This document shows, piece by piece, positions 23,580-37,700 of a DNA stretch of 64,000 nt (its first letter is position 1; each line of letters opens with the position of its first letter). The stretch covers positions 124,001 to 188,000 of the forward strand of contig JAZKJV010007260.1 of assembly GCA_037367405.1 (NCBI GenBank). The letters are read 5' to 3'. Below the pieces are notes generated by a model. It worked only from the letters and a program-made list of their open reading frames with translations, searched no databases and had not been told where the DNA came from. This DNA is from Ottelia alismoides (Eukaryota > Streptophyta > Magnoliopsida > Alismatales > Hydrocharitaceae). Both the position numbers and the translations under genes were made by a program.

Positions 23580-23854
23580 ATGTTATACACGATACTACTC
23601 AAGATTGTGTATATCTAAATATATCATAAAAAAGCTAGAAAAAAGAATATCCAGGTATCCATCAAATATTTCTGTCCATATCCATGGAAGTTTGGGAAAG
23701 CATATCCATATTGGCTGATATAAAGATCTTCACGAGAGGGGGTAATGTGATGCAGTTGGGTCTTTGCTTCACTGTCAACTGCCATTAATGTCTCAACAAT
23801 AATACAGCCAACACCGGTCCCACACCACAACATAACCATTTCCCTCTCTCTCCA

Positions 23855-24256
23855 GTATTGCACATCACTCTCTCTCTCTCTCGCTGCTATTTGTTCGTTT
23901 TGATCTCGTCGAGGGTTGTTCGTTGGTGTTGCTGCTGCCCGTCCAATTAGGGTTTCCCTCTCTCCCTCTGGATATTTGTAATGCATGTCCACTTCGGAGA
24001 AAGGCTGACGCATTGCATCAGGGAGGTGAGTTCTTGCTCCCAACCTTGACATTTTTTGAGGTAAAAATCCCATTTCCCCCCTCGATCCATCTCAATGCTG
24101 TTCTGTTGTTGGTTTTTGTCTTGAACTGAAGGAAACCCAGATCGGGATTTGCGTTCCTTTTCGCGTTACCGAAGCAATTGTTGTGAAGGATGAGCTCGGG
24201 AGATTCTTAATGGAGGCTTCTTTCATCTGATGTGCAAGTAGGGTTCTTTTTGCTCG
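23855..24256 (+). promoter_or_regulatory. Probable 5' UTR exons of the PUB gene
   Basis: A CT microsatellite (about 23861-23884) is followed by leader-like sequence with good splice donors at 24025/24026 (gggag|gtgag) and 24256/24257 (gctcg|gtaag). The first coding exon has an acceptor just upstream of its ATG (aaaacag|ggataATGG at 25453/25454), so the leader is split by introns. The transcription start itself is not determined. Confidence 0.55.
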
Positions 24257-25453
24257 GTAAGAACGTTCTTTCTAAATTTTGTAATTTTATTTCACTCCAG
24301 GGTTTCCGCCCATTTCTTTTTCCAACTCACGTATTTGAAAATTCTATTCATGTAAAAACAATGGGACTACGTGAGCATTGGATTGAATGTGAGTAAAATC
24401 GCTAAGACTTGCTTTCCAATTATAAAATTGATCTGGGAATTGGAATCGATGGATGCTCGTTTGATATGGCATGGAAGAAAACCGAGGAATATCCGCCTTC
24501 ATATATAGGCTTCTTGTGATAGTTTTATTTTCAGTTGCGTTCTGATTGGGGGATTATGTTCCTCCATATGGAAAAACATTATGGCGTGTATTAGAACTCT
24601 ATGTGGTTGAATCTTTGAGTTCGTCTGTTTTATATTAGATGAATGAAACCGATCTTCTGTTTCAAAATTTAGAAAATTGAGCACTGTGGATGTATATGCC
24701 CCTCAGCCAAAGAAAGATAATGGGGAGTTGATAGAGATGAACACCGGTTGATTTTTAAGGGATGTCTTTGAAATCATTTGTGTGTTTACTGAAATTATTT
24801 GCATTTGTGAAGTGACACATCTTACTCAAAAGAGTTTTCAGCTGTCTTTTTAGTTCTGCTGCATTTAAGATCAGTCATGTCAGGGCTTAAACTAGAAATT
24901 CAAATGCGAAGGAGTTGAAGCTAAAATGCTAGCTCATGTTATTAAGGATTATTTAATCAATAAAATGCACTTGATCATTAGGTTCAAGCCAAGCTCATAA
25001 GTTCATAACTAAGTACTTGGCAGGTCTCTGAAGATTTATTGGTTGAGGATTTTGGTACTAAAATGTTCTTATATTCTCATTTTATTTTCTAATATTGTTT
25101 CTTTGTGAGGCTATGCTGCACATGTTGTGGGCTTTGGAAGATAATTATGACAGCCTATTTTGTCCTTCCATGTCCCAGAATTTTACCAAGATTGCAAAAA
25201 CGTGTATTAAGCTTCAAGGAAATGATTTTCACATTGGACGTCATTTTCTCCTTTACTTGCATGATATAAAAATCTCAACAATTAAGTTTGGTTTATTGTT
25301 GTCATGCTGGAAAATCTTGACCTTCCTGGAATTTGGATGAATAGGAACCCTGTTTGAATAATATCTTAGTTCTTTTTGTTATTAAATCTTAAATGATTGT
25401 CTTTGTTAATATCTAGCTGTTTCTGATGGTTCTGTTAATATTTTGCAAAACAG
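24257..25453 (+). other. Probable 5' UTR intron of the PUB gene
   Basis: About 1.2 kb of AT-rich sequence between a good donor and the acceptor before the start codon. No element or gene recognised inside. Confidence 0.5.
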
Positions 25454-25458
25454 GGATA

Positions 25459-25734
25459 ATGGACAACGATATTTTAGGAGGCTTGGTGAATAGCATATCT
25501 CGTTTTATCCACCTGGTCGCTTGTCAAGGCTCAAAAACTATACAAGCTCTGAAGGACTTGAGACATATGGTGTCCATATTGAAATTATTGAAGCCTTTAC
25601 TGGATGAAGTTTGTGATTCTCAAATTTCATCAAGTGACCAACTAATTGAGCTCTTCGAGGATTTAGACATGCTTGTTAATCAAGCTAGGGAGAGTTTGGA
25701 GAAGCAACCAAACAGGGCAAGCAAACTTTGCAAT
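25459..25734 (+). CDS. PUB4-like: PUB coding exon 1 (92 codons)
   Basis: Starts MDNDILGGLVNS, ends ...RASKLCN at donor aat|gtgagt. The start is the first ATG after the UTR acceptor. It forms the start of the N-terminal helical domain. Confidence 0.85.
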
Positions 25735-28700
25735 GTGAGTATTGATTATCTCTTTGTTTTGCGTGAAGATGTATCTTATGAAAAATAGTATTGCAAGAAA
25801 AACAAGACGATTAAGAACAAGAACAAATGTGGTTCACATGGTTCACGACTTCATAGTGATCCCATAGGGATGTGACTGATATCTTTCCACTGGACTTCTC
25901 TAGTACTTATATAGCTCACTAACACAACTAAGTTCCCCCACTAATGGACGTAGGACTAAACACGGGTAATTTTTTCTTAAAAGAAAAATGGTGATCACCC
26001 AGTATAGGTGTTCCACATATGTTGAAAATTCACTAATGACGTCAAAATTAAATTGATAGAGACATCGGCCATGATTTAAAGAGGAAAGGCACATGTGAGT
26101 CTACAATTTTCACATAGTATTGTTCATCCTGAAACACCACTGTATTTCTAATCAAATGTGCCCTTGAAGTTTGATAGATGTTCCCTGAACCATCATAGAA
26201 GATGTTGACAATAAGGGCTTGCTCCTGTTAGGAGTGGTGGCCATCACGATCAGAGGGAGAAATCAAATGTTGTTGAATCATTTAATGGTGCATATAGAGA
26301 GAGTTGTCACAAGCTGTGATCATAATCGATCTTTAATGTGAGAGGTACATTAGACTAGGGTACTTGCAGTTGTAGGAGCATCTACGGATGATCGCACGAG
26401 CAGCCCTAGCGGCTAGAAGTAATCAACAACATAGCTAGAGTACACCTGGAAGTAGGCTGGCGGTGACTAGAGTACCCCTGGAAGTAACGGTTACGAATAT
26501 ATCCGTATCCAATCCGTCACCGTATCCGTTTTATACAGATTTTGACATATGTATCCTTATCCGTTTTAAAATGGATACGGATATGGATATCATTTTGATA
26601 TCCGCAAACATCCGTATACATATATCCATTTTCGTATATAAATATAGTCATATATTTATTTTTAACCTATATAACATAATTCTATACCTTCTGTTACCAT
26701 ATTTGTATAATTTTTATGATACAAACACATTTAGTAAATTATATCATGTGTTTCCCATCCAATTCGTATATATTTAAGTCGATTCTATAGAGTATTTCTA
26801 ACATTACTCGTACGCGATCAATATCCGTTTTACATCTGTATCCGTTTTTAAGGATATGGAAGATAATTTTATATCTGTTAATGTCCGTATCCGCATCCGT
26901 ATTCGTATTCAAAAACGGATAAGGATACGGTAATACCTATATCCGTATCTGTATCCGTCCGTTTGCATCCCTACCTGGAAGGGGTTGGCGACAACTGGAG
27001 AACCCTTGGAAGGGGCTTGCGGCGCAGGTGCTGCTCGAGATTAGGAACCGAGGGATCTCTAATCCAGTAATCCTCATTGGTGGCTAGAGGCCCCCTGGAA
27101 AAGGTTGGTAACGATAGAGAGTGTCGCTTACAAGGAGCCTCCAAGAACATGGCAGAAGCTCATGCCGGGTTGACCGCGGTGGTAGGTGCTGCTCGAGGAC
27201 CTCTAGCGATGTTTTTTTTTTAAAACCAAATCCTCGGGGGAGGCACGACGCGGTGCTCGCCCCTAAATTTTTATTAAAAGGCGAAGATGCCCGAGAAGGG
27301 AACAGTTACAAAAGTAAAGGATCGAGTGGATCCTGGCGGACAAGCAACTAAGAAGAAGCACTACAAATAAGACCAATCACCCGAGAGCAAAGCTGCGTGC
27401 GCCAAAATATTCTCCTTGTAAAACCTTTGTCCCCTGAAAATCTTGGAGTTTCTCCCTAGCCACATCGCCCAAATACACACAAATGGACGAAGGAGCTCTT
27501 CCCGCGGCCTATCTTTATTCACGCACATAGAGTCCCAAAACGAAGAAGCAGATGAAGCGTTGATCCAGGGAATGTGGGCCTCCGCCCAAATGCTAGCAGT
27601 CCCAGGACATTGGAAGAACAGATGCTCCGATGTTTCCAAGGTCCCATCACAAAGCGCACAGTCCGTAGAACCGAACCCGACGAACAACCTTGCGCACCTA
27701 TCACGAGTCAAAATCCGGTCTCGTCTTAGCAGCCAAAGGAAGAAGATGACCCTCTCTGGGAGCTTGATACGCCAAAGAAGTTTAAGATCCGTGCACGTGA
27801 GGTCCTGTTGCGTAATCTCCAGCTGCGAAATTGCCCTGAATGCCCGCCTTGTGGAAAACACACCATCGCGCCATACCCAGTGGTCCCGGCCCTCCGAGGG
27901 CGTGGGCGCATCTTTAAGCAATTGAAGGAGAGCCATAAGGTCAGTGAACCGCTGGTCAGAGAGGTTGCTGTCAAAGGAAGGGAGCCAGTCATTCCCACTC
28001 CTTGAGGAAGCCACCGTCGCCCGCGGACCTCTAGCGATGTTCCGATGATAGTTGTTATTGGTGGAGGTTGAATTACAAGGAGCTTAACGTAACGAAGATG
28101 CAACTTGAGAACTACATGATGAAGATGAAGGAGTAAGAGGAAATGACATCTGTGAGTATTGATGTGGAGTCATTGCAGGCCAAAAATAAAAAGTATGCCA
28201 TATTATGCTCCATTTTGTGAATAGGCTTCACCCTTAACTACATCTATTGTAACCATAACTAAGAGGAAAAATACCTTATGATTCTTTTTTGTTTTAGATC
28301 CAATCCATTAAAGGGTTTGTTGTTGCGTAACCATCAAATATTGAATCTCCTCCAACATCCATAATCAGAGACCCCATTGAAGATAACACATTTTCCAGCA
28401 TGGTGTCGTCTTGGTGTTTTTATTGTGTTATCAATAGAAAATTCATGGAGGGGCGGCAATCTATCTGCTCTATAGTATATGGATTTCATTTTGGACTTGA
28501 AATACATAATGCATGTATATTTGTGTATTCGCCCACATATTCTTCTCTTGCTTCTGGTCTTTTTTTCAAATATGCTCCCGTATCATATACATCCCCACCA
28601 GTATTGCCAGAAGCATATTTTGTTCCATCGTAAACCTCTCTTGATGTGTCATCATCACCTCCTCTATTGCCATCTGATTTTGATATTGATTTGGAAGTGG

Positions 28701-31700
28701 AGTTATTGTCATCACTTTCCAATCCTATTGTTAGTTCTAGATGTCAACTCAATTCAATCATGTAATCTTCAATATATGCCTCCATTTATGAGGTATTTTG
28801 TGTAATAGGTTTTCCTCCACTACACAAATTAAGAACATGAGAGCCATTATCATCTATTCACTTCTATAGGGTGTTTTCCTCATCCTCATCGTCATCTTGT
28901 ATTTTGAAAATTACATGCAAGGTTCCTTTATAAAAAAAGAAATATGTAAGGTTGATAAAGTATGTGTTTTTATTTTCGTATCCCTCCTTTGCATGCTTCA
29001 TCTTCAACATGAGGTTGTAATGGATCTAGATAAGATCATGTAGCTTGTCCGTCCCCGGATAATTTTTTTAGTTGATGAGGTTGGATGCGCTTTAATTTCT
29101 CTCGCATCCTTTAGCCAGGTTTACGATGACACCTTTATTGTCATTTGTTGCAAGTTAGGAGCACCAAATCCATAGACTATTCACATTCACTTGCCAAAAA
29201 TTAAAGAAATGATTTTAGTCTTATGTAAAAGACCGGTAACATTATAATACGACGGTTCATATGACAGAGAATATTATTCCGTTCGCTGATTGTTGTCCTT
29301 CCAAATGAACTCGCAACCTCTTTAAAATATCTTATCTACTACATGATAATATGGACAACAATGATCAAGTTAGCATACACATTTTGAATACTAGAATAGA
29401 TTCACTAAATGTTTGGTCAAGGTATTAGCTTTTTTAATATTATTTATTTAATTTCTTTTCATGTCTCGTGACATTACCGGCTTCTCAATCATAAATTGGG
29501 AGTCGATAATAGCTCTAGGCGATATTCGAGATTGTGCTTATAGTGGTACCTCGGATTAGGATATTATCATGAAAAATCAATTCAGAAAAAGTAGTATTAG
29601 CCGATGATATCTAGAATAATATAGCTAAAAATTAAAATTGAAGAACATAACATACAACGTAAATACCAGCCCGATAAAAGGGGCATGATAAAATTTCTAT
29701 CTAGCATTAGCGGATGAGATCCACAAAGAATTGATACCCTTATCTAATATTTTATTTCACCCTCTCACTCATCATCCACACTGCCTTGTATACAAACTCC
29801 ATGGTTGATTTTTTTGGCATCATTCATTATTCTTATAGCCAACGTAATTGTTCCATGATCTTTATTTCATGTGAGATGTCGTCTCAAATATTCACGTTGC
29901 TAGTAAAGGTTACTTCTTTTCTTCTTTATTTATGTGAACTAGGGATTTCAAACCATACAAGGCCGTGTCGACGATATATCAGTTTCAACATGGTAGGGGT
30001 TTTGATATCACCCAATATATCCTTTTACAGGGATATCGACGGTATATAACCGATATGTCGGTGATATATCGCCATATCGGCTCATATCAGTCAAAAATGG
30101 CCGGATTCAGTACAAAAAAATCTCGGATATCGATTGATATCATTGATGTTTCGTCGATATTTCTTTATATCAATGCTATTATTCTTGCAAGATTGATTCC
30201 ACTACTTATCTAGCTATAGATTGATTCTACTACTTATCTAGCTATACCCCGTATTAAAACACATATCTAGCTACACCTAGTAATAAAACACACAATGGTT
30301 TATATATATTTTGTTTCGGGTCGTGCCCCTGCACCCCCCTTGTGGGGGCCCACCTGGGCCCCCCTTAGCCCCCCAGGCTCGCTGACCAGGTAGCGAGACC
30401 CCCATACTAGTAGGGTATGGTGCGACAGGAGAGTGCATGCAATGGTTCTTCAACTTGGTGTATGTTTACAAGTTATTTCATATTGTAAGAACTTGAATGA
30501 AATCCATTTCCAATATCTATAAGTGAATTCTTCAAAAAAAATATCTATAAGTTAAGAATCAAACATTAATATCGATATGTTCAAAATGATCGATATATTC
30601 GATATAAGCTTTATAGACGATCGATATGTGTGATCTAAGAGTATATTTGTAAGTTATTTAGTGATCTAAGAGTATATTTGTAAGTTATTTAGTGATCTAA
30701 GAACTTGGATGAACTCCATTTTCAATATATATAGGTCGACAACTAATCGGCGATATGTTTGATATGATCTATATGTGCAATATAAGGATCGTAGTCTTCA
30801 CAAATGATCTATATGTGTCATCTAAGTGTATATTTGTAAGTTATTTAATATTATAAGAACTTGAATGGAATCCATTTCCAATATCTATAGGTCAAGAATA
30901 AACATTAAACATCGATATGTTCGATATGACCGATATGTGCGATATATGGGCTATAAATGACCAATATGTGAGGCATACGTGTGTATTTGTAGGTTATTGT
31001 TATTTTAATATCTTGGATGATCTTAATTTCTGAAAAAACGACAAAAATGGCTTTTTTGAGCAATTTCCGACATTTTTACCACCATCGTCAATATATCATC
31101 GATATATCCCGATATATCCATTTCTAGGCGGACTGAAACGATATCGATATCAATACGGCCTTCCTTGTTTCAAACCACTTCCCTGACCAACACATTTTCT
31201 TGAAACCAATTTTATGTTGTTGCTTGCTTTACAACACTATAAAATTGATTGCAAATCTTGTAATTGTGGGCTTACGATGTCATCATGACACATTCTTCAT
31301 CAAGGACAAGACTTTGGAATGGTTATAAATGAATATTGTGGTTAATCATAATTGATCAATCACATTCATGGTGGTCTTCCATTTTCCAAAATCTCAATGC
31401 AATGCACAAGATACAAAGTCCGAAAGATCATATACTTGTTGGAAGACATTATCATTGTACACGCTTCTTTAAGTTTCTGCCATTTTCAGTTACCGCTTGC
31501 ATAATGTTCTCCTAATCGAATTCGTACACAACTTGTTTCAAGAGCCTGAGTGTGTACTTGTGGCTCTTGATATATAGCTATTTTTACAAACCTAATGGAT
31601 AACGTGAGGGCAAGCCTCACGAAATATCGGTGATATATTGATGATATATCGCTATCGACTGGTAACTGATATATCGCTGTTGTGGCCGATATTTGCTCTT

Positions 31701-34700
31701 CCAAAGCCATTTCCTTCACAAAATCGGATCGATTTGGGCGATATGACGTCGACATATCATCGATATATCGTATCGACAAGTAGCTGATACCGATACTGAT
31801 ATTACCTACCTTTACATCTTTCCATCACAATATACAAGAAACTTGATAATTTGCTTTAACAAATATCTTGTCTAGCTATCACACTTGAGTGTTACACCAT
31901 ACACCAAACATTTCTTATTTACTTCAATAATGTATTCTCCAATCTAAAGGAAGAACCCCTTTTAACTTGGATGGTGAGTGAGTTAAGTTTCGTAAAATAA
32001 AGGTAACTGGAGAGCGAGAAAAAGCCCATCGATTGGTAGGGAGGGGCAAGGTGTGTGAAATGGGGATGCACGCATAGATTAGGAAGAATGTCAACATGGA
32101 GGATGTGAATGGGTTTTGTTTCCTCCCAAGGCGGCTATTCTTGAAGGGAGGCAGGAGGAAGTTGTGCTTGATGAAGGGGTGATGACCCTCGAATTTGACC
32201 AAAGGAGGCAATGTCAATCGTCAAGGGTGTCATCACCAATGCCTTTTTTTACTTCCATTATGGGAAGGACATGCATATGATGAGATTGTGTCCTAGTGAC
32301 ATCGCTAGCCTTTGTTGCGGCAATTGTGCTGTAGTTTAAGTAGGGCCCTTGGTGACTTGTGTTCTGGAATTAAAGTTGCTTGTTCCCATGAATGAGGATG
32401 GAGCAACATTGTCTTGTCGCATTTGGAGGCTTTGCTAGTGGCAGAGGGTCTTTAAAGAGATTTATGGATGGTAGAGGGCTTGATTGTTGAGGCAAGTGTT
32501 GCAAACATCGGTATTCAGTATTCAGCCAGACAGATTACTGAATAATGAATATGTAATCAAAGGTTCATAACTGTAGTATGCACATTCATTCGAAGAAGTC
32601 AACGCATCGAGATTATGCCGTTTGGCAGGGTGCATGCACAGAATATGCAAGTTAGTGTGGTTTCACATTTTTTAAAATTTATAATGCATATGTAATTTAT
32701 CATTGATGTTTCATTTTTCAAAAATATTAAGGTTTTCCAAGGTTCTTTTTTTTCAAGAGTTTTCCAAGATTCTATAGTAAAATTAAGGTAAGTTTGAGGA
32801 TTTATTATAAATTTTTATAATAGAATCTTGGAAGCATAACTTCTACATAAGCATTTATCCTTAATACAATTCCTAAATAACTTCTCAAAAAAATACAATT
32901 CCTAAATATGTTCATACAAGTAATTTTTTTTTGATAAAATTAAATATCATAGTCATAGGGAGTGTTGAGAGAAGAACAAGAGTTGTTTATTCCATTGGGC
33001 ATGGGGTTTCTTATATAGCATGAAACCCTAGAAGCTAATAAGTACGAATTATATGAATACCCTTAGGCCCTGTTTGGTTGGAGAATAAGCCCCGAAATAA
33101 GGGGCCAATTCTCCTCCCGACACGGTTCCCAGTGATACGGCTGTCCCCCATTATTCCACCTTATGTCACTCTTATTCCTATCTTTATCTCACCTTACCTA
33201 CCTTTATTTCACCTTATTCTCCTTATTCCTATCCTCCAACCGAACAAAGAATAGACCCTTATTATCCTTATTCCTCATCCTTATTCCTGCTTATTCTCGA
33301 ACCGAACGCACCCTTAGAAGGGCTACAATGCTCAAAGAATAAAATGATTATAACAAATAATTCTAACACTCCCCTTCGAGTTGGAGCATATCTGTTGATC
33401 ATGTCCAACTTGGAAATAAGCCGAGAAACACATTTTTTGGGTAGAGCCTTTGTGAGGATGTCTACAATTTGAGAGTTAGAGGATATGTGTGGCGTATAGA
33501 TCTTTCCATCTCATACATCATCATGTATAAAATGGCAGACAACTTCAATATGCTTGGTTCTTTCATGAAATACGGGATTGGAGGTAATATACGTGGCAGA
33601 CTTGTTGTCACAGTGTAGTGGAACATGAGTAGTTGTAGGAATGCCAATTTCTGCCAAGAAAGATATCAACCATGTAATCTGGCATGTAACTTGGTTTATT
33701 GCCATGTATTCTGCTTCTGCACTTGACTTGGACAACACATCATGTTTCTTGCTACGCCAGGTAACCAGGTTTCCTCCAACGAACATTGCATATCCAGTAG
33801 TGGAGCGTTTGTCTTCAGGAGAACTAGCATAATCCACATCAGCATAAGCAGTGATGTTGGTGTGGACGTTGTCTTTGTAGAATAAGCCATACCCTGGAGA
33901 TCCCTTCAGATAACAGAGTATCATAAGAACCTCCTGCCGGTTATAGCAAGGTCTCTCTGTATATTGGCTTGCCTACTCAGAACATATGAAATATCCGGCC
34001 TGGTAATAGTAAGATAGAGTAGTTTGCCAATAAGGCTTCTGTATCTAGTATTATCCTCGAACTCGGGATCCAAAGAGGTGGTATGCTTTCGTGCTTCTAC
34101 CGGAATACTCGATGGTTTGCAACCAAGAAGACTTGCCTCTGTAAGAATATCCATGCAATATTTCCTCTGTGATAAATGTAGCCCTTCTATACGAATAACA
34201 TTTATACCCAAGAAGTAGCATATGTAGGGATGAGCAAAAAGACGGGTCGACCCGACCCAGCCTGACACCCGGCCCGAAGAAGCCCGCCCACGACTCGAGC
34301 CCGCGAAGAAATGGGCGGGCCTGGGCCATTTTGGAGGCCCGATTGCGTTATCGAGACGGGCTCGGGAATGACCGGACCCGAGCCCGAAGCCCGCGGGTTG
34401 GCCCGACTTACGGTCCGAGCACCAGCCCGATGAGCCCGGCCCGACAATCAGCCCGACCCGACACTGAAATAACCTAAAACTTATCGTGCGTGCCCCTTGC
34501 GCCCCGCCCCCATTGCCCCACACCCAAACCGCCGCAACCCCCGACTCCCCCAACCGCTGCCTCCCCCAATCCCGCACGACCCCGCCCGCACTCATCCCCT
34601 TGCCCGACGCCCATCCGACCTCCCCTGCCCATCCGACCTCCGACCTCCCCCGCCCATCCGACCTCCGACCTCCCATCCATCCTCCCTCCAACCGCAACCC

Positions 34701-37700
34701 CACCTCGTCGCCCCAGCCCATACCTGGAGGTGGTGAACGTGCAGCACAGCCGCACATGCCCGCCGCGGCGTCGCCCAGTGCGCCCACCACTCCCCGCGCC
34801 CCCGCCCGACCGTCTCCTCTTCTTTGACCGCCCATATCCGGAGGTATACCTTGTTATTTTTCTTATTATATATATATTTTTGATTTATATTGTTGAATAG
34901 TATACATTATGGATGATTTGAATATATTGTTGTTTATCGGAATATTTCCAATGAAATTCCATTCATTAGAATTAGATTCATAATCGTTGTTGTATGATTG
35001 TATGATTTGTATCCAATGAGACATTGTGCATGTCGTTGACTCGTGGTTGTAATGTTATTATCAATGTTAATAGATGTCGAATACACAAAATGAGCATGAT
35101 GTCGCCCCTCCTACAATAGAGGATGAATTTGTGAGAGGGGAAGAACAATAGAAAGATGACTTGGTAGAACCCGAAGGGCAGAATAAACATTCACGACAAT
35201 CTCAGTCATGGGTTTGGAATCATTTGACAAAGATATGTACCATTGATGGAAAGGAAATGTGCCGTTGTAATCACTACAAGAAACCATTATCATGCCAAAT
35301 GAAAAGTGAGACAAGTCATCTAATACGACATTTAGAGAATAAATGTCTCTACTACAAGAAGGATGGGAAAGGTCAAACCTTGTTGAATGTGCTTACATCT
35401 GATGAAGGGAGTACAATTTCTTCTTGGAAATTTAATCCAGAACATAGCCGCTCTGAACTTGTCAAATGGGTAATCTCTGGAGAAATGTCATTAACACTTG
35501 TAGAAAATCCCAAGTTTCGCAGTTTTGTTGGAAGTCTACAACCAAAATATAATGTCATGTCTCATTTTACACTGAAAAGAGACTGCATGAAACTGTATGA
35601 GGTCGAGAAGAAGAATTTGTTGAGCCTCCTCAATAAATCTGGTGCGAGGATTTGCATAACAACTGATATGTGGTCTTCTATTCAGAATTTGGGGTATATG
35701 GTCATCACAGCTCATTTCATTGATGATTGTTGGAAATTGAAGAAGAAAATTATGAGGTTTGCAGCACTAGCTTTACATCATACTGGTGATAACATATCAG
35801 ATATGATGATTACCTAGTTGGCTTTATGGAATATTACAAAATTGTGCACGTTGACAATAGATAATGCGTCCACCAATGATGTCGTGACAAGGAATTTGGT
35901 AGACCATTATGCGGTAACCAACTCACTTTTACTTGGTGGTCGTTTTTTTCGTGTTCGATGTTGGACACACATTCTAAACCTTATCGTGCAGTATGGTCTG
36001 TCTGAGATTGGCAAAATAATTGGAAAAATTCGCACCATGGTGAAATGCATTAAGTATTCTACCCGTCGTCATCAGGAGTTTCTTGATTACGCCTGTCAGG
36101 AACGCGTTCCAGTGACAAAGTCCCTAAAGTTGGATGTAAGCACACGATGGAATTCTACATTCCTAATGCTTGAATCTGCAACATTGTATCAGAAAGTCTT
36201 CAATCGAATGAAAACTCGAGAATTTCAGTTGATAGATGTCCCGTCACCCTCCGAGTGGAAGAAGGTGGAGCTCATAAAGGGAATTTTAGAAAACTTCTAT
36301 ACTGCAACTAACTTCTTTTCTGGTCTGAAATATGCAACTGCCAATCTATTTTTTTGTTTGATTTTTGAGATAGAGAAAGAGTTGATTTCCTTACAAAACA
36401 ATGAAGATGCTTCAATCCGAAGTATGCCCACAAAAATGTTCATGAAATTTGACAAGTATTGGACATACAAGGAGGCTATGTTGCCTCTAGCCATCGCAAC
36501 TGTTCTAGATCCACGTTACAAGTTTGAGTTTTTACGTTTCTCTTACTCAGAACTGTACTCGTCAGAGGAGGTAGCTGAATATGTGGGACAGGTGGAAGCA
36601 GTTTTCCAAGCATTATACGATGAGTACGCTTTGAATTTTAAGGGAAAGGAAGGTGCAGAAAATACAATGCAAAGGCATGTTGAATGTGTTCCATGTGAAC
36701 CACGAGTGAAGGAGGACACCAGATTGAAGTTCTTAAAACAGAAGAAAGTCTTGAGATATACAGAATCAGGAAAATCTGAGCTACAATTGTACTTAGAAGA
36801 CAACTCTGCTGACAATGTTGATGATTCTACCTTTGATATTTTGTTGTGGTGGCAACTAAATGCAAGCAAATATAGAATTTTGTCACACATGGCACGCGAT
36901 ATTTTGGCAATTCCAGTCTCAACTGTTGCATCAGAGAGTGCATTCAGCACCGGAGGGAGGGTCCTTGATGCCTACAGGAGCCGCCTTCATCCAAAGACTG
37001 TCGAAGCTTTGATTTGCACTCAAGATTGGATACATGGTGAAGTGAGTGACTCTGCGGATGATGAAGAAGAGGATGACGATACACCGTCTACTAAAAATCC
37101 ATCTGGTTAGTATTCACAATACATTTCTAAATATTATCTTTTTTCAACCTATGAGTGACGCTGATGTAGGCCTATAGGCCTAAGTGTCTACAATCTTCGG
37201 ATTTGATTGTAAAACTTTTGCACTTGCATTGCAGGTTTCTGATGAGGATCATTGGAAGAAAATGTCGAGACTCGAGAATCATGTCATGTCATGTGCATTT
37301 CTCTCTTTTTTTAGGAAACTTTTAAAAACCTATTGTAATATTTTTGGAGGCGAACAATATTTTGTGTTTGAGACTTCTTCTACTTTATTTGTGTTAACTC
37401 CTTCTGCTTTGAAGTTTATCGGCTCCACGAGCCTTGTGCTGGCATTGTTTTTTGTTTTTCTCTGTTATATTATTTTAATAGATCTTTTTTTTACATTTGC
37501 TTTATTCTCTTGATTCATATTTTTATACTATCAAACTATGCAAAATCATCCAAACATTGATTCGTTTTTACGAATTAAGTTGTTTAACCATCGGCTACAT
37601 TCATGTCTTGAAGAAGCACATATTTAATCTCTATGTTTTCAAATTAAAATTTCATTATATTAGAGATTAAAAAGAATAAGGGCAAAATTTATCCATGTAG

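Noticed and set aside
28479..28805. ORFs of 77-108 codons in the PUB intron
   Set aside because: They overlap on both strands, are biased by low-complexity sequence and match no family I recognise.
31611..31802. A separate complete hAT element of the GATATATC type
   Set aside because: Only the motif-rich part is visible; no right terminus or 8-bp duplication was found, so it is noted as a fragment.
34486..34900. Overlapping Pro-rich and Gly/Arg-rich ORFs on both strands
   Set aside because: They come from the CCCGA-type subterminal repeats and C-rich DNA of the hAT element; composition alone keeps the frames open.
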